A stretch of DNA of 52,683 bases, taken from contig JBBSJP010000031.1 in the NCBI GenBank assembly GCA_038257155.1, positions 1-52,683 of the forward strand, given 5' to 3'. The DNA is from JANJTY01 sp038257155 (GTDB taxonomy: Bacteria > Pseudomonadota > Gammaproteobacteria > Xanthomonadales > Xanthomonadaceae). A program made the translations under genes and the position numbers. The notes beneath the pieces were generated by a model that saw only the letters and a list, made by a program, of their open reading frames with translations, did no database searches and was not told the DNA's origin. Numbering within the stretch: the stretch's first letter is position 1; every line of letters starts with the position of its first letter. Below are positions 22,902 to 31,965 of the stretch, piece after piece.

Positions 22902-24017
22902 TCAACCGCCGCCAGGGGTTGTTGCCAGTGCAGCAAGGCGCCGATCGCGTTCGGCACGTGGCAAACGTGCCAGGGTTTCGACACGCGCCTGGAAGGCAGC
23001 CCAATCTCCGCCAGTTGCACCGAAGAGGCTGACAAAGGCAGGTAGCCAGCCATCGTAAAGCCGCTGCGGCTGCAACGCGGCGTTGTTCAGCGGGCCGTTG
23101 ACCCAAGCGTCCAGGCGGCGGGGAGCTGGTCTCTCATAACCGGGCCCCTCAAAGCCTGACCCCCGATCGGATATCAGCGCGCGGTACTGGCTCCGGAATG
23201 TGTCAAACGCTTCGGCCTTGGCCCGACGCTTGGCCGCATCAGACAGCGGTCCTGTGTAGAGGGCTTGCAGCGTGTCCATCAGTTCCTGCAGCACGGTTCG
23301 AAATACTGCGGCCTGCGCGTCTACCGTCGCATCCGCCGGCGCCAGGCCACGCGCCTCGCGCCACTCCCGCAGTCCCTGTTGCTCCACGAAACTGGCCAGC
23401 GATTCGTTGAACGCCGTGTCATCGCGAACATACAGCCACTGGTGCGCCAGTTCGTGGAACACGGTGGCCACTGCGGCCTCCGGCCCTTCGCGCAGCATGC
23501 TGCTCAGTAGTGGATCGGCAAACCAGCCCAGCGTGGAGTAGGCCGATACACCGCCAATCCAGGTGTCGAAACCGCGTCCAGTCAATTCGGCGGCTTCGCG
23601 TTGCGCAAGTGTGCGGTCGAAATAACCGCGGTAAGGCACACAGCCGGCAACAGGAAGGCACAGTGGCAAGGGTTCGAGGGAAAACTCCGGGGCAGCGATC
23701 ACCACCCAGCTGACGAACTCGCGGTCCAGTGCCACATAGCGGGTGTAGCTGCGGTTGCGCGGCAGCAGCAGCCGGTCACTGGCGAAATCGCGTGCCGCGC
23801 CGAGCAGCTCCAGCTGCTCGCGCAGCGCGGGATCGGTGGCGGGTGAGGCAAGCAACTCGGACACGGGCTGCTGCTGGCGCAACAACGCGAGCTGTCCCTT
23901 GCCAAGGTGACCGACATAGCCCAGCGTGCTGCAGCCAGCAAGCAACTGCAACCCGAGCAAGAGCACAGCAAGCAATCTGTCTGACCGAGTCTTGCCTTTG
24001 GCTGATGTCTGTCGCAT
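22902..24017 (-). CDS. Predicted lipoprotein aminopeptidase (PF10023, zinc-dependent)
   Basis: A 371-residue lipoprotein. The lipobox LLAGC places the lipidated Cys at 29, followed by STLGYVGHLGKGQLALLRQQQPV, the typical start of PF10023 aminopeptidases. The zinc motif HELAH is at 188-192 (VFHELAHQWLYV), with NESLASFVEQQGL about 13 residues later supplying a further glutamate ligand. The family is annotated as predicted aminopeptidase; substrate is not known. It probably faces the periplasm. It is separated by 51 bases from the end of the first kinase gene, on the same strand. Confidence 0.9.
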   Translation of the reverse strand: MRQTSAKGKTRSDRLLAVLLLGLQLLAGCSTLGYVGHLGKGQLALLRQQQPVSELLASPATDPALREQLELLGAARDFASDRLLLPRNRSYTRYVALDREFVSWVVIAAPEFSLEPLPLCLPVAGCVPYRGYFDRTLAQREAAELTGRGFDTWIGGVSAYSTLGWFADPLLSSMLREGPEAAVATVFHELAHQWLYVRDDTAFNESLASFVEQQGLREWREARGLAPADATVDAQAAVFRTVLQELMDTLQALYTGPLSDAAKRRAKAEAFDTFRSQYRALISDRGSGFEGPGYERPAPRRLDAWVNGPLNNAALQPQRLYDGWLPAFVSLFGATGGDWAAFQARVETLARLPRAERDRRLAALATTPGGG

Positions 24018-24068
24018 GCCGGCAAGATTACCGCGCGCGAGGCCAGCTCCTTTCGCGCGACGGTTGAT

Positions 24069-26720
24069 TCAGGCCTTCTTTTGCAGACGTGCGAGCTTGG
24101 CCTCGCTGCGCTGCACGGTCGGATGCTCGGCCGGCAACAGCTTGCGGTAACTGTTCAGCGCAGCGCTCTGTTCCTCCAAGGCTTCCGATTCGCGCCCCAA
24201 GCCCGCAAGCGCTGCTGCGCGAGCTTCGCGGGCCTGATTCAGTTCGCTGTGGGCGCCAGTAATTTCGCGCAGAGCTGCAACAGCCAGGTCGGCTTCGCGC
24301 AAGGCCGCCTCGAACTCTCCAAGACGCGCCATCACTTCGGCACGGTTGGCACGAATCGTGTGGCAGGGAACTGCTTTGGGACGCGATGCATCACAGTTCT
24401 GCAAGGCCAGGTCGAACTGCGTCCGGGAAGCCTCCAGGTCGCCACGTCCAGCCAGCTCTATGGCGAAGCGGCGCTGCACCTGGAACACGCGCTTGTCATC
24501 AAGACGCTCGTACATCGCGATGGCTTCGCGGATGCGCGTCTCTCCGGCCTCGATATCTCCGTCGCGGGCCATGAAGTAGCCGGTTTCGCCCATGGCCCTG
24601 GCAACCCATTCATGATCGCCAGGAAATGCCCCGCGAACAATCGCCAAGCGACGCTCGGCTGTCTCGCGCTCTGCCCTCAAATCGCCCTGCGCGTGGCGAA
24701 TCTGCTCCAGCATTTCCAACATTGGCGCAAGATTGGCGCTATCACTGCCGTTGACCCGCTCGGTGAGCGCAATGGCCTGCGTGACTTCGGACTCGCTCTC
24801 CTCGATGCGCTGCTCCTCGAAAAGCGCCAGAGCCAGGTTGTTGCGCATTACAGCAAGGCGTCGCTGATCGGGCTTGGGGGCCGCCTCCAGCGCCGCAAGC
24901 GCACGTCGACTGAGGTCAATCACCACATCCATTCGCCCTTCCTGGTGATGGACCGCGCTGAGTCCGCTCAGCGCAGCAGCCAAAGACTCATGTTCGGTGT
25001 CGGCCAGCGGCTCCAGAATCGCAACGGCCCGCTCCAGCCGCGCCCTGCCCTCCACAGCGTGACCACGATAGCTGGCAAGTACGCCGAGATTGAGCAGGCT
25101 TTCCGCCACCGCCGGGTGATCGGGACCGTGCGCCCTTTCGGCAACTGCAAGGGCGCGCTCGATGAGCCGCTCGGCAGCCGGAAGATCACCGCGCCCAGCT
25201 TCAATTTCTCCAAAGTCGTCGAGCAGGTCTGCTTGCAATGCCGGATCATCGGCAAATTCGGCATCAATGCGTTGCAGGGTGTTGGCATAGGCTTCAGAGA
25301 GGCTGAGCGGTGTGCCACTGGCACGTCGCATCGGATCCTCGGACAGGAAGATCGACATGAGAAAGTCCTTCACCCGCTTGACCCGCGCCGTTTGCTCGCG
25401 CGCAGCCTCAGCCTGCGCTTCGGCACGAGCAGCTTCGTTGCGCGCCACGTTGGCCTGCCACAGCGCAACACCAAAGCCGGCAATCAAGGCGAGCAGGACG
25501 GCGCTGGCGCTGCCCACTGCCAGGCGATGGCGGGTGACAAACTTGCGCGCTCGGTAGCCCGCGGTGTCGGCCTGCGCCGCAATCGGCCGCCCATCCAGCC
25601 AGCGTTGCAGGTCTTCACCCAGCGCGGCGGCATTCGCATATCGGCGCTCAGGCTCGCGTCGCATTGCAGTGAGCACGATCAGGTCCAGTTCGCCGGACAT
25701 CTCGCGCGCCTGCCGCGAAATCGACATCGCAGAGCCCGTGCTGTCCGATTGTCGCCGCAGTGCCAGGCTGGGACGCTCGGTGGTTTCCAGGCGCACCGAT
25801 TCAGCCAGGGTCTCCAGACTCGCGCTGCGCCGATCATGCGGCAGGCGTCCAGTCAGCAACTCGAACAGCACGATGCCCAGCGCATAGACATCCGTAGCCG
25901 TGCTGATCGTCTCACCCAGCACCTGTTCGGGCGCCGCATAGGCCGGCGACAGTGCGCGCAAGCCGGTCGCGGTTTCACTGGCATCAGCCGGCAGGTCCAA
26001 CAGCTTGGCGATACCGAAATCGAGCAGCTGTGGATGACCGTCGGAATCGACCAGGATGTTGGATGGCTTCAGGTCACGATGCACCACGAGCCGTGACTGG
26101 GCGAACGCCACGGCCTCGCAGACTGGCAGCATCAACTCGACCCGACGGCGCACATCAAGTCCCTGGCGTCGGGCGTAATCAGTGATCGGTTCACCCTCCA
26201 CGCAGGTCATGGCGTACCAGGGCTGACCATCCTGTATGCCACCATCAATGAAACGGGCGATGTTGGGATGCGACAGTTCGGCCAGGATGCGCCGCTCCTG
26301 CCCGAAACGACGCAGGCTGTCGGCCGACTCGGCGCCGCGCCGCAGCAGCTTCAGTGCCACCTGCTGCTGGAAATCGCCCCCTTCACGATCTGCCAGCCAG
26401 ACTTCGCCCATGCCACCGACACCCAGCTGACGGCGCAGCACGAATGTACCCAGGACCTGTCCTACCCGCCCCTCGGTGGCAGCCGCTGCGGCCAGTTCGC
26501 GCGCCGCGGCTCCCAGCATGGTCGCTGCCAGAATGTCCGCGCCACGCTCCAGCGGGCCTTCAGGCGTGGCATCCGCAGCAAGCATCGCTGCCAGTTCGTC
26601 CGCGAGGGCCGGATCCTCGCTGCGCAGCGCGTCGATGCGCGCCTCACATTCGGGAGAGGCCAGATCCGATAGCTCATCGAACAGGCGAAGGGCTCTGGTC
26701 AATCTCTCAGTCGAGTGCAT
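24069..26720 (-). CDS. Membrane Ser/Thr protein kinase with C-terminal TPR region (cassette 1)
   Basis: An 883-residue kinase. An N-terminal helical region (1-85) contains LADELAAMLAADATPEGPLE. The Hanks-type kinase domain (about 90-375) has the glycine loop LGVGGMGEVW, Lys124, catalytic HRDLKPSN (Asp216) and DFG at 234-236. One membrane segment follows at 400-421, then a coiled, Ala/Glu-rich stretch and at least eight TPR-like helical hairpins to the end, which would be extracytoplasmic. The ATG at 26720 overlaps the end of the sigma gene by 14 bases, so the pair is translationally coupled. A phosphorylation target in the partner sigma factor is inferred. Confidence 0.92.
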   Translation of the reverse strand: MHSTERLTRALRLFDELSDLASPECEARIDALRSEDPALADELAAMLAADATPEGPLERGADILAATMLGAAARELAAAAATEGRVGQVLGTFVLRRQLGVGGMGEVWLADREGGDFQQQVALKLLRRGAESADSLRRFGQERRILAELSHPNIARFIDGGIQDGQPWYAMTCVEGEPITDYARRQGLDVRRRVELMLPVCEAVAFAQSRLVVHRDLKPSNILVDSDGHPQLLDFGIAKLLDLPADASETATGLRALSPAYAAPEQVLGETISTATDVYALGIVLFELLTGRLPHDRRSASLETLAESVRLETTERPSLALRRQSDSTGSAMSISRQAREMSGELDLIVLTAMRREPERRYANAAALGEDLQRWLDGRPIAAQADTAGYRARKFVTRHRLAVGSASAVLLALIAGFGVALWQANVARNEAARAEAQAEAAREQTARVKRVKDFLMSIFLSEDPMRRASGTPLSLSEAYANTLQRIDAEFADDPALQADLLDDFGEIEAGRGDLPAAERLIERALAVAERAHGPDHPAVAESLLNLGVLASYRGHAVEGRARLERAVAILEPLADTEHESLAAALSGLSAVHHQEGRMDVVIDLSRRALAALEAAPKPDQRRLAVMRNNLALALFEEQRIEESESEVTQAIALTERVNGSDSANLAPMLEMLEQIRHAQGDLRAERETAERRLAIVRGAFPGDHEWVARAMGETGYFMARDGDIEAGETRIREAIAMYERLDDKRVFQVQRRFAIELAGRGDLEASRTQFDLALQNCDASRPKAVPCHTIRANRAEVMARLGEFEAALREADLAVAALREITGAHSELNQAREARAAALAGLGRESEALEEQSAALNSYRKLLPAEHPTVQRSEAKLARLQKKA

Positions 26721-27285
26721 CGGCGGCGCTCCCAGGGCCCAGTCGCGCGTGCAGAAAGGCACGCGCACGACGGAAATCCCGTTTCAGGGTGGTGGAAGAC
26801 AAGCCCAGCGCTTCGCCAGCCTCCTCAAGATTCAGCCCGGCAAAGAAGCGTAGCTCCACGAGCTTCGCAAGGCGTGCATCGGCGCGCTCGAGCGCGTCCA
26901 GCGCTTCGTTCAAGGCCAGCAGCTCATCATGACGCTGCGCATCCTCGCCGTGCATGCCTTCGGCCGCGCCCAGCGTGACATCGGCCAGCCCCCCGCCACG
27001 CTTGGCAGTGAGCCGCTCGCGGGCGTGGTCGACCGCGATCTGGCGCATCGCGCGGGCCGCCACGGCGAAGAAATGCCCGCGATCGTTCACCGACAGTGCT
27101 TCCGGGCGGGCCAGGCGCAGGTAGGCCTCATGCACCAGCGATGTGCTACCCAGGCCACCGCTGCCACGTTGCACCTGACGCGCGGCAAGCCGGTGCAGAT
27201 CGTGATAGACCGATTCAAACAAGGCGCGGGCTGCGTCGACATCGCCTTTGCGCGCACGCTCGATAAGTTGGGTGACCTCCGCCAT
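26707..27285 (-). CDS. ECF sigma factor of the PF07638 type, kinase-linked (cassette 1)
   Basis: A 192-residue sigma factor. Region 2 includes YHDLHRLAARQV and LGSTSLVHEAYLRLARPE. Region 4 has KLVELRFFAGLNLEEAGEALGLSSTTLKRDFRRARAFL. The acidic region 2.2 motif of ordinary ECF factors is missing; Ser47-Thr48-Ser49 stand there instead. The intervening KRGGGLADVTLG loop is typical of PF07638. I start it at the ATG at 27285 (MAEVTQLIER), the first with a purine-rich leader (GGGGGTATTTC). It overlaps the kinase gene. Control by phosphorylation rather than by an anti-sigma factor is inferred, as none is encoded nearby. Confidence 0.88.
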   Translation of the reverse strand: MAEVTQLIERARKGDVDAARALFESVYHDLHRLAARQVQRGSGGLGSTSLVHEAYLRLARPEALSVNDRGHFFAVAARAMRQIAVDHARERLTAKRGGGLADVTLGAAEGMHGEDAQRHDELLALNEALDALERADARLAKLVELRFFAGLNLEEAGEALGLSSTTLKRDFRRARAFLHARLGPGSAADALD

Positions 27286-27436
27286 GAAATACCCCCGACC
27301 CAATCCGGTGAGCAAGCTGACATGCCACCGCGCCCACGGCAAGCGCTGCGCCAGCCACTGGATGAAATCGAGCGCATCCGCCCCCCGAATGGTGTTCGTT
27401 GTATTGAAGTAACGGGGAACGCCTCGTCACGGGACC

Positions 27437-27458
27437 ACGCGGCGCTGCAGCGCCGCGT
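27437..27458. repeat. Perfect 22-bp GC palindrome at the end of the methyltransferase gene
   Basis: ACGCGGCGCTG and its exact complement CAGCGCCGCGT abut without a loop. The site touches the methyltransferase stop codon and lies upstream of the cassette 1 sigma gene. It may act as a weak terminator or as a protein-binding site; no U-tract follows. Confidence 0.5.
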
Positions 27459-27997
27459 CAGGTACCGGGAACCACCCAGAGGTGCAAGGTTCGCCGCGCG
27501 CCGGACGTGTCAACCAGGGTCTCGGTGCGCGTACCTTCCTGTGCCTCGATCGCGAAGGAATGCGACAGCACGCGCGTACCCGGCGCGCAGCGCTTGCGCA
27601 GCTCTTCGGCAATCAGTCGGGTAGACCACTCCACCAGGTAGAGGAACACCACGGTTGCCGCGCCGAGATCGGTCTCCAACGCATCGCCGTGGGAAAAATG
27701 CACGCGATCTTCCACGCCCGCCGCCGCCGCGTTGGCACGTGACTGTTCGATCCAGTAGGGCTCGATATCGACGCCGAGCCCCCGCGCGCCGCAATCCCTT
27801 GCTGCAGCGATAACCACCCGGCCGTCGCCGCAGCCCAGGTCCAGCACCACGTCTTCCGGCCCGACCTTGGCCAGCTCAAGCATGCGGGAGACCACATCTT
27901 CGGGCGTGGCGAGATAGGGCGCGAGGATGTAGCGGGGCGATGGACTCAAGGCGCTGGTCTCCAGCTGTGTGACGACGTGCAAGCGTACCCCGCCCAC
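27458..27997 (-). CDS. Class I SAM-dependent methyltransferase
   Basis: A 179-residue methyltransferase. Motif I is VVLDLGCGDGRVVIAAA, the acidic residue of motif II is in LGVDIEPYWIEQS, and VHFSHGDALETDL matches motif III. The N-terminus APYLATPEDVVSRMLELAKV is typical of small family members related to protein-lysine and phospholipid methyltransferases. Substrate is not deducible. The start appears to be a GTG at 27997, as no ATG fits. It lies upstream of the sigma-kinase pair on the same strand with 172 bases between. Confidence 0.8.
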   Translation of the reverse strand: MGGVRLHVVTQLETSALSPSPRYILAPYLATPEDVVSRMLELAKVGPEDVVLDLGCGDGRVVIAAARDCGARGLGVDIEPYWIEQSRANAAAAGVEDRVHFSHGDALETDLGAATVVFLYLVEWSTRLIAEELRKRCAPGTRVLSHSFAIEAQEGTRTETLVDTSGARRTLHLWVVPGT

Positions 27998-28038
27998 GAC
28001 ATGCCTGATGGCGCAAGCTGCGTGGACGCTACGGGGTA

Positions 28039-28494
28039 TCAGACAGATTCGTTGTCCCGAGTTTGGTTCAGCTCGCGTTCGAAGCGTAGCTCGCCGTCAG
28101 CCTGGAGCCCACAGTTCTGCCATCCGGACCGTTCGTAGAAGCGCTCCGCCCGAGTCCCCGGCCCGGTGGTGAGCCAGGCCCGTCGCACGCCGACCGAAGC
28201 CAGCCACTCCAGCATCGTGTCGTGCAGCAGGCGTCCGCCACCCAGCCCTTCCCACTGGGGTTCCACGAACAATGCCCAGACGTTGCCGGTTTGCGCGTTG
28301 CCGATCGCAAAGCCGACGATTCGCGCATCCTGTTCTATCACCCACCCGCGTCCGATGCGCTCGATCGACTCGATGACTTCGTCATCGGGGATCACCCGGG
28401 ATGTCAGACGGTTTTCGAGCACCGAATGGCGCACACGCTGAATGTCTGGCACGTCGGCACGCACGGCCTGGCGCAATTGCATGGCATGGGTCAT
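28039..28494 (-). CDS. GNAT family N-acetyltransferase
   Basis: A 151-residue GNAT enzyme. The acetyl-CoA region is visible as VWALFVEPQWEGLGGGRLLHDTMLEWL (Q/R-x-x-G-x-G/A type loop), with FYERSGWQNCG near the end as the family's last strand-helix. Its ATG overlaps the stop of the upstream acetyltransferase (ATGA at 28491-28494), which fixes the start. It is the third gene of a DUF885-GNAT-GNAT operon. The acceptor substrate cannot be told. Confidence 0.85.
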   Translation of the reverse strand: MTHAMQLRQAVRADVPDIQRVRHSVLENRLTSRVIPDDEVIESIERIGRGWVIEQDARIVGFAIGNAQTGNVWALFVEPQWEGLGGGRLLHDTMLEWLASVGVRRAWLTTGPGTRAERFYERSGWQNCGLQADGELRFERELNQTRDNESV

Positions 28495-29150
28495 GGGATT
28501 TCCGCACAGGGAATCGTGTCCCGGCCGCGGCCAAGCGCTCCCCAACGCAGATCGTGCGCACCCGGCAAGGCGCGCAGCCAGAACGTCAGGGACATGTGGC
28601 TTGCCTCAGACTCACCCAGTTCCTTCCAGGCCAGCTGCATGTTCAGGTGTTCCTTTCGTGTGTAGCCTCGCTTGCTCCAGAATGCCTCATTGTCACGGTG
28701 TCCCAGGGGACGGCGCGGGTCATCTGCAGTGCGGTCAACCGCCGCAAACGCGGTGAAGCGGAACTCGCCGAAGCCGGCCGCGTGCGCTTCCCGCTCATCG
28801 AAGAAGCGGTGTCCGATACCCTGCCCGCGGAATTCGGGCAGCAGTACCGACTCGCCGAAATAGAACACGTCTTGCACCGCGATGCCCAGCTGCCGAAATG
28901 GCAGCTGGAATGCGGCATCCTCGTCGCTCAACGGCAGCCCGGTGGCAGCGCCGACCACACAATCGCCCAGGAAGGCCAGCACGAACACGCTGCGCGCCGA
29001 CCGCGCGTAGGTCGCGAGGTAGCGCTGTTCGTACTGCACATCGCCGTCATAAAGATACGGCCATGCGCGGAAGACCTGCATGCGCAACCTGGCCAAATCC
29101 GGCAGGAACTCTCCGACCCGCGATCCAGCCAGGCGTCGTACCTGGATCAC
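28491..29150 (-). CDS. GNAT family N-acetyltransferase
   Basis: A 219-residue GNAT protein, larger than its neighbour. The segment VFYFGESVLLPEFRGQGIGHRFFDEREAHA holds the acetyl-CoA binding loop RGQGIG. The C-terminal WSKRGYTRKEHL stretch is also typical. It starts with GTG at 29150, overlapping the DUF885 stop by four bases, and ends overlapping the next GNAT gene by four, so all three are coupled. Substrate unknown. Confidence 0.85.
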   Translation of the reverse strand: MIQVRRLAGSRVGEFLPDLARLRMQVFRAWPYLYDGDVQYEQRYLATYARSARSVFVLAFLGDCVVGAATGLPLSDEDAAFQLPFRQLGIAVQDVFYFGESVLLPEFRGQGIGHRFFDEREAHAAGFGEFRFTAFAAVDRTADDPRRPLGHRDNEAFWSKRGYTRKEHLNMQLAWKELGESEASHMSLTFWLRALPGAHDLRWGALGRGRDTIPCAEIP

Positions 29151-30979
29151 GCGGCAGTTGATTTTCGTTCGGCGATCCAGGCATCGACCAGGCGTTCGAG
29201 GATCTCCAGCGGCAGTGCACCATTGGTCAGCACGACATTGTGGAACTGGCGCATATCGAAGCCTTCGCCCAGTTCGCGCTGAGCGCGCTCGCGCAGTTCC
29301 AGGATCTTCAGCATGCCGACCTTGTAGGCCAGCGCCTGGCCGGGAATCACCAGATAGCGCTCGATCTCGCTGATGACTTCCTTTTCGCCCATGCCGGTGT
29401 GTTCGATCATGTAGTCGATAGCCTGTTCGCGCGTCCAGCGCTTGGCGTGCATGCCGGTATCCACCACCAGGCGCACGGCGCGGAACATCTCGGCCTGCAG
29501 GCGTCCGAGATTATCGAGCGGGTCATCCTGGTAGCCCAGTTCCCAGGCCAGCTGTTCGGTATACAGTGCCCAGCCTTCCGAGTAGGCGGTGAAGGGCAGC
29601 AGGCGCCTGAACATCGGAACGCCCTGCAGCTCCTGCATTATCGCGACCTGGAAATGATGGCCCGGAATGCCCTCGTGATAGGCCAGGGTGCGCATGCCAA
29701 AGCGCGGGATTTCGCTTACGTCGCGCAGGTTGGCGTAGAACACGCCTGGCCGCGCACCGTCCATCGATGGTCCGTTGTAGTAGGCACCCGGAGCCGTCTT
29801 TTCGCGGAACACCGGCACGCGTTCAACCTTCACCCCCATTTTCGGGCGGACGTCGAAGAACGGCTCCAGCCCCTTGTCGATCTCATCAATGATGGTCTGG
29901 TAATCGGCGAGGATCTGCGCACGACCTTCGTCGGTGTCGGGATAAAGCTGACTGGGTTCGGCCTTGAGCTGCCAGATGCGCTCGCCGATCGTGCCCTCCT
30001 CGTAGCCCGCGCCGCGCAGGATCGCATCCATCTCGCTGCCGATACGGGCAACTTCCGCCAGGCCGATGTCATGGATCTGGTCGGCGCTCATCCGCGTGGT
30101 CGTCATCGCGCGGATCGTGTAGTTGTAGAACTCGTCGCCGTCCGGCAGCGACCACACGCCGTGATTGCCGCTGGACCGGGACAGCAGGCCCTCGTAGTAC
30201 GCAATCATCCGGCCGTAGACTGGGTAAACCGTGTTCTCAATCTCGGCGACTGCCTGTTCGCGCAAGCTGTCGCGTCCCGCCTCATCCAGCCCACCGCTTT
30301 CCAGCAGCTTGCCCATGTGGGTGTCCAAGGCGGTAAACAGGATGTTCTCGCGTGCCGGAGTGGCCGCAAAGGCGCGCATTTCGGCGAGCACTTTCTCGAT
30401 CACGAAGGTAGGCGGAATCACGCCGGCAGCCTCGCGCCGCTGGACCGATTCGACAGCCTGATCCAGGCGCAGGCCAAACTGCGAAAGGCGCGCGATGTAG
30501 TGCTCGGCGCCTTTGCGGTCATCCACCCGGTGCGTGGTTGCCATGAAGGTCGGCAGGCCATTCTGGACCCCAAACAGCTGGTTCAATGGATAGCTGTGGT
30601 AACGCCAGCGCTCGCCTTCGGCCTGTACCGCAACAAAGTTTTCCAGGATGTCGTAGCTGAGCTGCTCCTGCGGCGAGAGCGACTCGCGGTCGTAGCTTCG
30701 CAAGGTAGCCAAGTCGCGTTTGAGCTTCTCAATCGCCTCCGTTTCGGCTGCCTCGGAGGCGTCGGTCAGGCGGGCGTTGTGGCCGCGAATACCGACCTGC
30801 TCGAACAGCCCAAGCTGGCTCAGCATCTGCGGATCGTTGACGGCGTACTCGAGAAAGACCCTTTCGTAGAACCAGCCGATCTTCACCGGCTTGAACCAGA
30901 TCGTGTGCGCCAGCAGGGCGCCGGCGATCAGCAGCAGCAAGGCAAACAGGCCGAAGCCCCACTTGAGAATACGTTTCAT
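29147..30979 (-). CDS. DUF885 family membrane-anchored metallopeptidase-like protein
   Basis: A 610-residue protein of the DUF885 family, related to M32-like zinc peptidases. An N-terminal membrane anchor (residues 8-27, FGLFALLLLIAGALLAHTIW) is followed by a long helical domain. The zinc motif is YHEGIPGHHFQ, preceded by RPGVFYANLRDVSE and followed by YSEGWALYTEQLAWELG, which supplies the third ligand region. Active site and anchor suggest a periplasm-facing peptidase. I place the start at the ATG at 30979; a TTG one codon earlier is less likely. It heads the operon with two acetyltransferases. Confidence 0.9.
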   Translation of the reverse strand: MKRILKWGFGLFALLLLIAGALLAHTIWFKPVKIGWFYERVFLEYAVNDPQMLSQLGLFEQVGIRGHNARLTDASEAAETEAIEKLKRDLATLRSYDRESLSPQEQLSYDILENFVAVQAEGERWRYHSYPLNQLFGVQNGLPTFMATTHRVDDRKGAEHYIARLSQFGLRLDQAVESVQRREAAGVIPPTFVIEKVLAEMRAFAATPARENILFTALDTHMGKLLESGGLDEAGRDSLREQAVAEIENTVYPVYGRMIAYYEGLLSRSSGNHGVWSLPDGDEFYNYTIRAMTTTRMSADQIHDIGLAEVARIGSEMDAILRGAGYEEGTIGERIWQLKAEPSQLYPDTDEGRAQILADYQTIIDEIDKGLEPFFDVRPKMGVKVERVPVFREKTAPGAYYNGPSMDGARPGVFYANLRDVSEIPRFGMRTLAYHEGIPGHHFQVAIMQELQGVPMFRRLLPFTAYSEGWALYTEQLAWELGYQDDPLDNLGRLQAEMFRAVRLVVDTGMHAKRWTREQAIDYMIEHTGMGEKEVISEIERYLVIPGQALAYKVGMLKILELRERAQRELGEGFDMRQFHNVVLTNGALPLEILERLVDAWIAERKSTAA

Positions 30980-31083
30980 CAATCCGGTCCAGCGGTTCAG
31001 GAAGTCGCCGAATCTATCATTTGTCGGCCGATCTCCCAGTGCCGTCCGTCATAAGCGTCCGCAAAGCCGCTACCCTGTGCGGC

Positions 31084-31965
31084 ATGAACTATCGCCACGC
31101 TTTCCACGCCGGCAACCATGCCGATGTCCTCAAGCACCTGGTGCTGCTGGCGACCCTGGCGGCGCTGCAGCGCAAGGACAGCGCCTGCTTCGTGCTGGAC
31201 ACCCATGCCGGTCGCGGCGAATACCCACTCGACAGCGAGGAGGCGGGCAAGACCGGCGAAGCCGAGGAAGGCATCCAGCGCCTGTCGCGCATTGCGCGGG
31301 TACAGCGTTCCAGCGCCCACGATGGTGAGGAAGCGGTGTTGCCTGCCGAACTGGCGCGCTATCTGGCCGCGGTGCGTGCCTGCAACGGCGATGCCGGGTT
31401 GAAGACCTATCCCGGCTCTCCCCGACTCATTGCGCAGGCGCTGCGCGCCCAGGATCGCCTGGCCTGCTGCGAGTTGCAGCCGGAGGAAGCCGCCGCCTTG
31501 AAGGCCTTGTTGAAGAACGAACCGCGCGCCGCGGTGCACCAGCGCGATGGGTATGCCGCCCTCAAGGCCATGCTGCCACCCAAGGAAAAACGCGGCCTGG
31601 TACTGATCGATCCGCCGTACGAGGCGCAGCTGGCAGAATTCGATACCGCCATCGCGGCGCTGCGGGAAGGCCTGACCCGCTGGCCGCAGGGCGTTTTTGC
31701 GCTGTGGTATCCGATCAAGCGGCGGCGTGAACTGGCACGGGTCTGGCGGCGTGTCGAAGCCCTGCCCTGCCGCAGCGCCTGGCGCGCCGAACTGCTGGTG
31801 CATCGCGACGATTCGCCACTGCGGCTGAACGGCAGCGGCATGCTGTTGCTGAATCCGCCCTGGCAGCTGGACCTCGCCCTGACGCCGGCGCTAACCTCCA
31901 TCCACAAGACGCTCGACCAGGGCGGCGGTTCCTGGGGACTGGAATGGATACGACGCGAAACCTGA
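31084..31965 (+). CDS. rlmJ: 23S rRNA (adenine-2030-N6)-methyltransferase
   Basis: A 293-residue RlmJ, which methylates A2030 of 23S rRNA. The opening MNYRHAFHAGNHADVLKHLVL is the family signature, followed by FVLDTHAGRGEYPL (SAM site), TYPGSPRLIAQALR and the catalytic LVLIDPPYE. E. coli RlmJ has 280 residues. I took the ATG at 31084 because the conserved N-terminus starts there. It overlaps the Slp lipoprotein gene by 22 bases and faces the DUF885 operon across a 104-base divergent gap. Confidence 0.95.
   Translation: MNYRHAFHAGNHADVLKHLVLLATLAALQRKDSACFVLDTHAGRGEYPLDSEEAGKTGEAEEGIQRLSRIARVQRSSAHDGEEAVLPAELARYLAAVRACNGDAGLKTYPGSPRLIAQALRAQDRLACCELQPEEAAALKALLKNEPRAAVHQRDGYAALKAMLPPKEKRGLVLIDPPYEAQLAEFDTAIAALREGLTRWPQGVFALWYPIKRRRELARVWRRVEALPCRSAWRAELLVHRDDSPLRLNGSGMLLLNPPWQLDLALTPALTSIHKTLDQGGGSWGLEWIRRET

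Noticed and set aside
22817..23053. N-terminal extension of dodecin
   Set aside because: Dodecins are about 68 residues. The extension is out-of-frame sequence overlapping the end of the aminopeptidase gene, and AGAGGA precedes the ATG at 22816.
24081..26096. 671-codon plus-strand open frame opposite kinase 1
   Set aside because: The kinase on the other strand has intact Hanks motifs and TPRs. The antisense frame shows no domain or signal.
29240..31054. 604-codon plus-strand open frame opposite the DUF885 gene
   Set aside because: Antisense shadow; the minus-strand protein has the zinc motif and coupled downstream genes.
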